Below are positions 1-7,392 of a stretch of DNA of 60,200 bases, piece after piece (position 1 is the first letter of the stretch; the number at the start of each line of letters is the position of its first letter). The notes beneath the pieces are model-generated. The model had not been told where the DNA came from. It saw only the letters and a program-made list of their open reading frames with translations, and ran no database searches. The position numbers and the translations under genes were made by a program. Where the stretch lies: contig NZ_QTPP01000048.1 of assembly GCF_003853415.1 (NCBI RefSeq), positions 1 through 60,200 on the forward strand, written 5' to 3'. The DNA is from Burkholderia sp. Bp9142. GTDB lineage: Bacteria > Pseudomonadota > Gammaproteobacteria > Burkholderiales > Burkholderiaceae.

Positions 1-93
1 GTTCTGGAACACGCTACCACCGCTGACGGCAGCCATTTCCTTGCGGCTGAGTTCGTGGGCGCGGGACAGGTCGTTGATCATCAGTGCGGACAT
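1..93 (-). CDS. GG-leader secreted peptide, copy A (partial, cut by window edge)
   Basis: Only the first 31 codons are inside the window. They encode the same leader as the complete copy at 946-1206, ending in the Val-Ser-Gly-Gly processing site and followed by SVFQN. The start is the ATG read on the minus strand at 93-91, with an AGGAGATTT-like ribosome site just upstream. The leader (MSALMINDLSRAHELSRKEM, then AAVSGG) fits double-glycine leaders cut by C39 peptidase-type ABC exporters. That is family knowledge: no such exporter lies in the window. The nucleotide identity with the second copy is very high and extends into the promoter, so this is a recent tandem duplication. The product's role (bacteriocin-like or signalling peptide) is not known. 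Confidence 0.7.
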   Translation of the reverse strand, partial: MSALMINDLSRAHELSRKEMAAVSGGSVFQN

Positions 94-159
94 GGTAAAT
101 CTCCTTGGGCTTGCTGCGGTTTGGAAGAGAGCACGTTTCGTTGCGCTCGCAGCTACAAA

Positions 160-175
160 CGCACGGGACGTGCCA
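160..175 (-). promoter_or_regulatory. Sigma-54-type promoter of peptide copy A
   Basis: On the minus strand the site reads TGGCACGTCCCGTGCG, matching TGGCACG-N4-TTGC except for one base in the -12 element, with the GG and GC dinucleotides at canonical spacing. It lies about 67 bp upstream of the copy A start codon. The same element is kept in front of copy B although other upstream bases differ. Confidence 0.6.
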
Positions 176-303
176 GCCTCGAGTCATGTGCGCATGAGAG
201 GTGCTTAACCTCATGAAAACAAAGGAAATTCCATCTGGCATCCGACGTTTCACCGGGCCCGCCGGGCAAGATCGAGGAATGACGATGTCGGGTTCTTCCA
301 AAC

Positions 304-825
304 AATTTCCGTGGCTGCTGTTTTATCTCGGCCAACATGAAATGGCGCGTGGCGCTGGCGATTCGCGTCGCAGGCATCCATGTGCGGCGGCGGGGTGGAA
401 GCGTCTGCGCGAAAGCGTCGCCAACACGCACGCGATCGTGCGCGGCACCCGGCCGTTGAGCGACACGCTGTTGCCGACGGCGAACGCCGACGCGATGGTG
501 CGCCGACGGGCGGCCGCAACCGGGATTGACGCCAGGATCGGGAATCGTATGCTTCGCATAACTGAATTCGCTGCGTGCCTGCGGAGCGGCGGGACGCATC
601 GGGAATGCCGCGCCGATGACCAACGACGCATCGATGCGACCACGCAGTTCCATGACCGGCGCCCCGGCGCCGTCAAACTCGATGAGGCGGAGCGGATCTG
701 TGCGCAGGGGAGGGACGCTGAAAGCGCGCCGGGATCAACCCGGCCGCTGATGGGAGAGGGGGGGCTGCCGACGGGGCGTCAGCAAATCCGCCTGTTCATG
801 CCGTCTGCGTTTTTATCATGCAAGG
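304..825. other. Gene-free stretch between the two peptide copies; possible decayed gene
   Basis: No intact gene is convincing here. On the minus strand, a frame running from about 700 to 545 and then the next frame from about 545 to 360 both have the G/C third-position bias of real genes. The apparent frame switch suggests a decayed coding sequence. I cannot assign it to a family. The long plus-strand open frame across the region has no ribosome site and no recognisable domain. Confidence 0.3.
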
Positions 826-856
826 AAGCCCGCCAGGGACGCGGCCCGGCGGGCTT
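826..856 (-). terminator. Hairpin downstream of peptide copy B
   Basis: AAGCCCGCC and GGCGGGCTT form a perfect 9-bp stem with a 13-base loop, about 90 bases beyond the stop codon of the peptide gene. There is no strong T-run on the minus strand, so it may instead be a processing or 3'-end stabilising hairpin. Confidence 0.55.
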
Positions 857-945
857 TGAATGCCGCGAGAACAATCCCGCGGCGGGCTGCAGAGCTTCGG
901 TACGACGCTATCGAACACTGCCACTGCGGGGAAGGACGGCGAAGC

Positions 946-1206
946 TTACACGCCCAGCTTCGCGACAACCAGACCGCCAAGGTTGTTGATCGAGTTGGTC
1001 ACGCTGGTGAGATCCAGGTGGGTCGATGCATCGACCTGCGTGACGGGGGCCGTGATGGTATTGGGGCTGGCGAACGAGAATCCGCTGCCGGTGGCGATGT
1101 TGTTGATTCCCATGTTCTGGAACACGCTACCACCGCTGACGGCAGCCATTTCCTTGCGGCTGAGTTCGTGGGCGCGGGACAGGTCGTTGATCATCAGTGC
1201 GGACAT
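946..1206 (-). CDS. GG-leader secreted peptide, copy B
   Basis: This encodes an 86-residue precursor. Residues 1-26 form a leader with the charged LSRAHELSRKEM segment and a terminal VSGG site. The remaining 60 residues are Gly/Ser/Asn/Thr-rich, hydrophobic and free of cysteine, ending in LVVAKLGV. The ATG at 1206 is chosen because AGGAG lies 7 bases upstream and because the identical start is conserved in copy A; the open frame extends further upstream but without a ribosome site. The leader type is typically recognised by C39-peptidase ABC exporters, none of which is in the window. The likely role is a secreted bacteriocin-like or signalling peptide; that is inference. It is transcribed from a sigma-54-type promoter. 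Confidence 0.75.
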   Translation of the reverse strand: MSALMINDLSRAHELSRKEMAAVSGGSVFQNMGINNIATGSGFSFASPNTITAPVTQVDASTHLDLTSVTNSINNLGGLVVAKLGV

Positions 1207-1414
1207 GATAAATCTCCTAAGTTTGCTGCGGTTTGGAAGAGAGCACTTTTCGTTGCGCTCGCAGCTACAAACGCACAGGACGTGCCAGCTCGAATCATGC
1301 GCCCGTGAGAGGTGCATAACATATTGAAAATAAAGGAAAAGTCATCTGGATGACGACGTTTTGCCGGGTCTGCCGGGCAAGATTGAGGCACGACGATGTC
1401 GGGTCTTTCCAAAC
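1114..1414. repeat. Direct repeat unit B
   Basis: This is the partner of the repeat at 1-303, offset by 1113 bases over the coding part. The conserved blocks upstream of the promoter include ATCTGG, CCGGGCAAGAT and GACGATGTCGGG. They are candidates for activator-binding sites because they survive where neighbouring bases have diverged. Confidence 0.8.
1272..1287 (-). promoter_or_regulatory. Sigma-54-type promoter of peptide copy B
   Basis: The minus strand reads TGGCACGTCCTGTGCG: the -24 element is perfect and the -12 element is GTGC against consensus TTGC, at exact spacing. The predicted transcription start is near 1260, giving a leader of about 55 bases before the ATG at 1206. Confidence 0.6.
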
Positions 1415-1574
1415 GGTTTGCCGGGCAGCTGTTTCACCTCGACCAACACGAAAGCGGCCTGGCGGGCCACATCGACTTCGTCCCGTTCGGCATCGTGATG
1501 CCTTCGGAGGCGGGAGGATTCTTCAGGTTTTTCGCATCGGAACCGTGACGCACCTACGTCAGGAGATCGTCGTC

Positions 1575-3176
1575 ATGAGCGCGATTGAATACGATGTCAT
1601 CGTAGTCGGGAGTGGCTTCGGCGGAGCGGTGGCGGCCTGCCGCCTTGCGGAGGCGGGATGGCGGGTGCTGGTGCTGGAGCGTGGTCGCCGCTGGACACCG
1701 AACACGTATCCGCGCGACGAGACCGACCCGTGGCTGTGGAATCAGCAGAACCCGCAACGATTCCATGGCTGGGCCGACCTGCGTGTCTTTTCCAGCATGT
1801 CGGTGGTGGCTGCCGCCGGCGTGGGCGGCGGGTCGCTGATCTACGCCAATGTCTCGGTCGAGGCCAAACCCGACGCCTTCGATCGCGGCTGGCCGCCGGA
1901 GATCACGTACGAGGGACTCAAGCCGTATTACCAGCGCGTGGGCTGGATGCTGTCGGTCCAGGAGGTGCCCGACAACCAGATCAGCGAACGCACCCGCTTG
2001 TTGCGCGACGCTGCCGACGCCTGCGGTTGGGGCGATCGGTATCGCAAGTTGCCGCTCGCCGTGTCGTTTTCGCCGACCTACGATCCGTCCTTGCCCGGCG
2101 CGCGCGACGACCGGCATTCGGTCAGGCACGTCAACGTGCACGGGGTATCGCAGGGCACGTGCGTGCACTGCGGCAATTGCGACATCGGATGCCAGGTGTC
2201 GGCGAAGAACACGCTCGACCTCAACTATCTGGCCGTGGCCGAGCGCCATGGCGCAAAAATCCTTCCGCTGCACGTCGTGCAGAAGCTCGAGCCGCTCGGC
2301 CGGGGATGGCGCGTACATTTCAACGTCATCGATCCCGTGGCCGGCAGTTTCATGCCTGGAACCGCCACGGCGGCCAGGGTGATCGTCAGCGCCGGATCGA
2401 TCGGCAGTACCGAGTTGCTGCTCCGCTGTCGCGACGAGCATCGCACGCTGCCGAATCTATCGCCGAGGCTCGGCTGGGGCTGGGCCTTCAACGGCGACTT
2501 CGTCACGCCGGCCTTCTACAGTCACCGGAAGATCTCTCCGTCGCACGGCGTCACCATTTCCGCTGCAATCGACCTGCTCGACGGGACAGCCGACAAGGGT
2601 CAACCTCTGTTCGTGGAGGACGGCGGCGTGCCCAATCTTGCGCATGATTTCGTGCGCCGCCACCTGCAGCGCTCGCACGGTGGGGTGATGCGCGCGTTCT
2701 GGCGAGCCTTCGCGCGCCATTTCGATTGCGATGACCCGGTCGAGAACATGATGCCCTGGTTCGGCCAGGCCATCGATCCGGGCGACGGGCGCATGCGTCT
2801 CGGTCGCTGCTGGTTTGCGCCCTGGCATCGCGTGTTGCGGCTCGACTGGTCTTACGCGCGATCCCGGGCTGTCGTCGATGCGATGGTCGATGCGCACCGG
2901 CGCCTGTCGGTTGCCACGGGCGGCGAACCTTTCGTCCCGCCGACATGGAGCGATTTCCACAAGCTGATCACTCCGCATCCGCTCGGGGGTTGCAACATGG
3001 GGCTCACGTGCGCGGATGGCGTGGTGAACGCGGACGGAAAGGTATTCGGTTACGACGGGCTCTATGTGATGGACGGTGCGACTGTCCCGCGTGCGCTCGG
3101 GCTGAATCCATCCCGCACGATCGCCGCGCTGGCCGAGCGCAATGTCGCCGTGTTGCTCGGCCAGCGTTCAGCGTAG
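1575..3176 (+). CDS. GMC-family oxidoreductase (cholesterol-oxidase-like)
   Basis: This 533-residue flavoenzyme begins with a Rossmann FAD motif (VVGSGFGGAVAA, about residues 10-21), followed by the family GVGGGSLIYANV segment. It carries the cysteine cluster CVHCGNCDIGC seen in the cholesterol-oxidase branch of GMC oxidoreductases, and the C-terminal TPHPLGGCNMG and GLNPSRTIAALAE motifs that complete the flavin site. It would oxidise an alcohol group (sterol or other hydrophobic alcohol), with FAD as cofactor; the substrate is unknown. The start at 1575 follows AGGAG by 9 bases; the frame extends upstream without a better site. No signal peptide is visible. The outer-membrane barrel gene follows on the same strand after 140 bases. 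Confidence 0.85.
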   Translation: MSAIEYDVIVVGSGFGGAVAACRLAEAGWRVLVLERGRRWTPNTYPRDETDPWLWNQQNPQRFHGWADLRVFSSMSVVAAAGVGGGSLIYANVSVEAKPDAFDRGWPPEITYEGLKPYYQRVGWMLSVQEVPDNQISERTRLLRDAADACGWGDRYRKLPLAVSFSPTYDPSLPGARDDRHSVRHVNVHGVSQGTCVHCGNCDIGCQVSAKNTLDLNYLAVAERHGAKILPLHVVQKLEPLGRGWRVHFNVIDPVAGSFMPGTATAARVIVSAGSIGSTELLLRCRDEHRTLPNLSPRLGWGWAFNGDFVTPAFYSHRKISPSHGVTISAAIDLLDGTADKGQPLFVEDGGVPNLAHDFVRRHLQRSHGGVMRAFWRAFARHFDCDDPVENMMPWFGQAIDPGDGRMRLGRCWFAPWHRVLRLDWSYARSRAVVDAMVDAHRRLSVATGGEPFVPPTWSDFHKLITPHPLGGCNMGLTCADGVVNADGKVFGYDGLYVMDGATVPRALGLNPSRTIAALAERNVAVLLGQRSA

Positions 3177-3316
3177 GTGTTCCGGATCGGCGAGCGCCTC
3201 GTGGAGGCTACAGCCGGAGAAGTGAGCGGGCTGGCCCCTATTGCCCGTCGCCAATAATCGCTGTCAACTTGTCCAGGAAATCGCGGTTACCGTTACCAAC
3301 GTGAGGGGGTGTCCAA

Positions 3317-4330
3317 ATGGGACCGTGCCGTCGCATCTATTCGCGCTTCGTCCTCGCAAGCTCGATCGCCGCTCTGGCAATTCTGGCAGGCCCGGGCCAC
3401 GTGCACGCCGAGGACAGTCCTTCGAGCTTGCCGGTCGGGTTGAAGCCTTCGGAACGAACGATCAACGTCTATGCGGTGTATGGCGACGGACGTGCGACCG
3501 AGGGGGGCGACATGCATTGGCGTGCCTACGAAGTCGGCTTCGGCGACGTCTTGAATGACTACCTCTCGGTCTACCTCGCGTACGTGAACGAGGGGCATCC
3601 GCTGGATCACCACCGTGACGGCTTCGCGGCCCTGGGCGCGTTTCGCTGGCCGGTCGGCAATCGCGTGGCGCTCGAATTGTCGGCGGGGCCGTATTTCAGC
3701 ATGGACACGACACATGTCGACAACCGGTTGCGTAATGAAAAGCGATGGGGCGTGCGTGCGTCGGCAGCGGTGCGGTATTACCTCGTTCCCAACGGCTTCT
3801 TCCTCAAGGTGCAGTACAACCACGTCCAGATGATCAACGGATTCAATTCCGACGCGGTGCTGTTCGGCATCGGCTCGGATCTCGGCGGCGATCCTGGCCC
3901 GGCGTTTTCGGACGGCAAGACACAGGTGAGCGTTTGGGCCGGGACGTCGCAGACGAACCGTCCCCAAGTGCCGATCGAAAAGGGGTATATGGTCGAAGTC
4001 AAGCGGCCACTCGGCAATGCGTGGGCCTATTCGGCGAGCTTCGTCTATGAAGGCAACAATGGCGTCGCCGGCCGAAGAGGCGTGGCGGCGCAAATCTGGT
4101 ACGTCGCGCCGATCAAGAGCAAGTGGACGCTTTCGGCAGGTGTGGGTCCGTATCTCTCGCATGATCGGGACGAGGTCTCGAGCAAAACGAGACTCAATGC
4201 CTTGCTCAGCGCGCAGGTGACCTATCAGGTCACGAACGATTGGGCGGCGAGCGTGCGCTTCAATCGTGTCGCAACCGGTAACGACAAGGACCAGGACATG
4301 TTCATGGTCGGCGTGGCGCGCAATTTCTAG
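3317..4330 (+). CDS. Outer-membrane beta-barrel protein
   Basis: This encodes 337 residues. A signal peptide (residues 1-31, hydrophobic core LASSIAALAILAG, cleavage after VHA) is followed by alternating amphipathic segments rich in Tyr, Trp and Gly. The protein ends in a terminal Phe (VGVARNF), the typical BAM-recognition signature of outer-membrane barrels. The spacing and the repeated Y/W pairs suggest about ten to twelve strands. I cannot assign a substrate; small lipid-A-modifying (PagL-like) or porin-like barrels are alternatives. The ATG at 3317 has a GAGGGGG ribosome site. It may be co-transcribed with the GMC oxidoreductase upstream, which would fit modification of an imported hydrophobic compound, but that is speculative. 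Confidence 0.7.
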   Translation: MGPCRRIYSRFVLASSIAALAILAGPGHVHAEDSPSSLPVGLKPSERTINVYAVYGDGRATEGGDMHWRAYEVGFGDVLNDYLSVYLAYVNEGHPLDHHRDGFAALGAFRWPVGNRVALELSAGPYFSMDTTHVDNRLRNEKRWGVRASAAVRYYLVPNGFFLKVQYNHVQMINGFNSDAVLFGIGSDLGGDPGPAFSDGKTQVSVWAGTSQTNRPQVPIEKGYMVEVKRPLGNAWAYSASFVYEGNNGVAGRRGVAAQIWYVAPIKSKWTLSAGVGPYLSHDRDEVSSKTRLNALLSAQVTYQVTNDWAASVRFNRVATGNDKDQDMFMVGVARNF

Positions 4331-4365
4331 GGGCTCATTTTCACGCGTAGGCCCATTCTGTTCAG

Positions 4366-4510
4366 ACAGTCGAGAAGCGACAACGGTGGGGCGCGAAAGT
4401 CATCGATCGGCTAGCGCCGGACTTGAACGCTGCGTTTCCCGACGTGCGGGGATTCTCACAGCGCAACCTGACATTCATGCGGGCTCCGGCACAAGCATGG
4501 CCATCGCCGG
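4366..4510 (+). pseudogene. DUF1016 (YhcG-type nuclease) N-terminal remnant
   Basis: The frame through 4393 reads RWGAKVIDRLAPDLNAAF, then PDVRGFSQRNLTFMRA and PAQAWP. This is the diagnostic winged-helix N-terminal segment of DUF1016/YhcG proteins (a PD-(D/E)XK nuclease family). Similarity stops abruptly after AQAWP, and neither the upstream nor the downstream part of the roughly 350-residue family protein is present. It is therefore a short relic of a deleted gene. The rest of 4331-4936 shows no gene, IS end or clear regulatory element. Confidence 0.7.
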
Positions 4511-4936
4511 AATGGGCTCGTCTACTTGCCGCGCGCTTCCGCTTTTCGGCGGTTGCCGGCAGTTCGGTCGATAAGCACGCGCTGAGCCAGGCACGGAAAT
4601 CGCTCCGATACGCAAGCGAACGCTGCACTGACAAACGTCCGTGGTTCAGGGCACCTGCGTCTGCAAGAAACTCCCGCACATGTTGGGCATCGCGTGCAGC
4701 GTTGAAAAAGAGTGGCTACGAAGCACACGTTCATGAAGTACGGTCCGCTGCCGCCGGTAGCGTGTTTGCCCGGTGCCCGGAGATCGTCGGCATGCTTCGG
4801 GTCAAGCGCCTGTCTCGGCGGGCTAACCGGATGTCAATGGGTAGCGAACGCACTCTCTCGAGCGACAGGGTTTCCGGTGTTTCAGGAGAGGCGCTCCGCT
4901 CGGCGATTTCGCGATCTATTGTTAAGGGGCAACGCC

Positions 4937-5083
4937 ATGCACGTATTCACGAACCTGAGCCCATTGGTCTCGCTGATTGCCGGAATTCTTATTCTGGTGG
5001 TACCGCGCCTGCTGAATTACATCGTTGCAATCTATCTGATCGTCATCGGATTGCTCGGGCTTTTCGCAGGACACATCCACTGA
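4937..5083 (+). CDS. Small membrane protein, DUF3096 type
   Basis: This encodes 48 residues with the pattern LVSLIAGILILVVPRLLNYI followed by VAIYLIVIGLLGLF. It forms two short hydrophobic helices separated by a PRLLNY turn, which matches DUF3096 proteins. They are usually annotated only as small inner-membrane proteins of unknown role. The ATG at 4937 is supported by AAGGGG 7 bases upstream. It is transcribed towards the convergent PhoD gene, whose stop lies about 120 bases away. Confidence 0.8.
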   Translation: MHVFTNLSPLVSLIAGILILVVPRLLNYIVAIYLIVIGLLGLFAGHIH

Positions 5084-5200
5084 CGAGCCGCCTGGCGCGG
5101 TCCTGTGCATGACCGGACAGGGTTGCTCATTCAGATTTGCGGGAATGAGAAAAAACTGCGGCTCGACCGTCTTCGGCAACGAACTCGCGCGCGTCGGAAT

Positions 5201-7003
5201 CTAGATGGGGTCGACGCGTACCTCGACCGAGTCCTTGGGCACGGTCAATCGCGTGCGGCCAAGCAGTGCATCCGCGGGCGCGGTTCCGTCCGGGTTCAAC
5301 GGCTTCACCTTGTTGAACGTGACGGAAAAGTGTTCCGGCGTGACGGTGGCCGCCGCATAACCCTGCGCGTCGTGGTCGGCGTGGCACAGATCAGGGTTGT
5401 TCGCCATCAGGAAGCTGTCGAGTCTGGCAGGGGTGGCCACGATCGATGCTAGCGGCGTACCGTTCCATGCCGCTTTCAGGGTGGAATAGAAGGACGCGCT
5501 GCTGATGCCGGCGCAGACAAAATCAACGATCACCGGCACCCTCGTCGCGGGATCGGGATCGTCCCGCACGACACCGCACTGAAATGCATGCAGATCCCCG
5601 GTGATCGCGACGACGTTATGGATTCCGTGCTCCCTCAAGTAAGCGAGCAGTTCGCGCTTGTGCGCGGGATAGCCGTCCCAGGCGTCGCAATCGGCCACGA
5701 GGCGGGCCGCGGGTGTCTTCGGTGCGCCCGGCATCAGGAACCACAGACGATTCAACATCACCTCGTTGCCCCACACCTTCCACGTGGCCGGCGAGCCCCT
5801 CATCGCGGCTTTCCACCATTGTGTCTGTTCCGGACCGAGGATCGACGGCGGGCGACCGAGTTGCTCGGTATCGCGCGCCTCGTAACGTTGCAGCACGTCC
5901 TGCTTGACGAAGTAGCGTGAGCCGGCCGAGTCGTCCCCATGCACCGGGTCGTGCCCGTGCGTGCGCGCGACAGCCGCCTCGCTCACGACAGGGTGGTCGC
6001 GATACAGCCGCTCGTCCGTCATCACCAGGTGCATCAGCATGCCGAAACGAAAATCGCGGTAGATGCGAATGTTCGTGTACGACGGATTGTCCGGCTCGAA
6101 GCGCACATCGCTCCAATCCACCGGCATGTACTCCGCCCACGCGCGACTGGCGCTGCGGCGGCGCCTAGTTTCCTGCCGCTCCTCGTTGGTGTAGACCTGA
6201 TGATCCTGCCAGCAGTCGTCGGAAAATTCGTGGTCGTCCCAGATCGCGATCATCGGCAGGCGCTGGTGCAGCGTCTGCAAGCGCGGATCGGTACGATAGG
6301 TGCGATAGAGTGTCCGGTAGTCTTCGAGCGTATCGGCATACGCGCGGCCGTCCGCGAGCAGCTTGCCGTCGGGCAAGCGCAGCGGAGGATGCGCCGGTTC
6401 GGCCCGGCCGGGGGGAGAGGTCCCGACCGTTTCATAGATGTAGTCGCCCACGTGCACGACGAAATCGAGATCGCGTTCGGCGGCCAGCAGCGTCATCGCT
6501 TGCCAATGGTTGACGCTCCAGTCCTGGCAGGTGAGCCACGCGAAGCGAACCTGCTCGTTGGCCTCGTTTGCCTCTGGCGCCGTGCGCGCGACCCCCGTCA
6601 TGCTGACGTCGTCGCCGGCGACGAACCTGTAGTGGTAGGTGGTCTTCGGCGAGAACGCCGTCACCTTCGCGCGCACGGTGAAGTCGTAGGTGGCCAGCGC
6701 CCTCAGCGGTACGCTGGCGACGAGTGTCGAGAAATCCGGCAGCGTCGATACTTCGAGTCTTAGCGGTACCGCGCGCGCGACCCCCTTTGCATGGTGCTGG
6801 ACGCCCCTGGATACCGGCACGCATCGCGTCCAGAACACGATGGAGCGATCGCGTGGGTCACCGCTTGCGACACCTTGCGGGAATCGATAGAGGTTCTTGC
6901 GCACGGTGCTGACCCGCAGGAGTGCCGGTGGAACGTCGAGCGTGACGGTGGCAGCCGCAACGGTAAAAAAGGCCGACGACTTGAGGAAGTGGCGACGATC
7001 CAT
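5201..7003 (-). CDS. phoD: PhoD-family alkaline phosphatase (Tat-exported)
   Basis: This encodes 600 residues. The N-terminus MDRRHFLKSSAFF is a twin-arginine signal, so the enzyme should be exported folded to the periplasm. A PhoD N-terminal beta domain is followed by the metallophosphatase core with HVGDYIYE, IWDDHEFSDD and ITGDLHAF metal-binding motifs. Family members hydrolyse phosphate mono- or diesters using Ca and Fe. The ATG at 7003 is preceded by GGGAGG; the open frame continues upstream into sequence without signal-peptide character, so the longer start is rejected. It is divergent from the AsmA gene across 389 bases. I saw no clear Pho box in the promoter region by eye. Confidence 0.88.
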   Translation of the reverse strand: MDRRHFLKSSAFFTVAAATVTLDVPPALLRVSTVRKNLYRFPQGVASGDPRDRSIVFWTRCVPVSRGVQHHAKGVARAVPLRLEVSTLPDFSTLVASVPLRALATYDFTVRAKVTAFSPKTTYHYRFVAGDDVSMTGVARTAPEANEANEQVRFAWLTCQDWSVNHWQAMTLLAAERDLDFVVHVGDYIYETVGTSPPGRAEPAHPPLRLPDGKLLADGRAYADTLEDYRTLYRTYRTDPRLQTLHQRLPMIAIWDDHEFSDDCWQDHQVYTNEERQETRRRRSASRAWAEYMPVDWSDVRFEPDNPSYTNIRIYRDFRFGMLMHLVMTDERLYRDHPVVSEAAVARTHGHDPVHGDDSAGSRYFVKQDVLQRYEARDTEQLGRPPSILGPEQTQWWKAAMRGSPATWKVWGNEVMLNRLWFLMPGAPKTPAARLVADCDAWDGYPAHKRELLAYLREHGIHNVVAITGDLHAFQCGVVRDDPDPATRVPVIVDFVCAGISSASFYSTLKAAWNGTPLASIVATPARLDSFLMANNPDLCHADHDAQGYAAATVTPEHFSVTFNKVKPLNPDGTAPADALLGRTRLTVPKDSVEVRVDPI

Positions 7004-7392
7004 TGATCCTCCCGATCGACATGCCGTGGATGCGGAAAGCACTGCGCAAGCGTCTACTTCTCTCGTTCCACAAGCTTGCCCCCCACACAGCGCGAGGAGG
7101 GAGCAGTCGATCCGGAACCTTACTGCGAAGCTCAACGCCTGAAAAGTCGTGAGAACCCCATTTCGAACTCGCGCGCGACGTGGCGGAGGACCCCTTATCT
7201 GCAATCCGGCAAAGTTCTTGCGCATGGAGCGGATGGCCCGGAAAGCCGGTTTCGCGGCATCTGTCGACTGCTCGTGCAAGCGCTCGGCAGGTCGCACGTG
7301 ATTGCGCGTCGATATCATCCGACATGCCCATTTGACGCGTATTCAGGAACACGAATTGCTCGATATCGTGCAGCAAACTCGGGGAGTGAGAA
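7004..7392. other. Divergent intergenic region phoD / asmA
   Basis: This is a gene-free 389-base stretch. A TTGACG hexamer at 7332-7337 could be a -35 element for the AsmA gene, but the matching -10 is weak. I see no strong palindrome and no small ORF with a ribosome site. Confidence 0.4.

Larger units (their letters stand above)
1..303. repeat. Direct repeat unit A (peptide gene 5' part plus promoter)
   Basis: Bases 1-303 align with about 1114-1414, with scattered substitutions and a few single-base indels. The aligned block covers the leader-peptide coding region, its ribosome site, the sigma-54 promoter and about 130 bp further upstream. The upstream part therefore probably includes the activator-binding region. 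Identity fades beyond the TTCCAAAC motif. Confidence 0.8.

Noticed and set aside
201..989. Long plus-strand frame between the peptide copies
   Set aside because: No ribosome site or domain, and it overlaps the promoter of the peptide gene; treated as chance.
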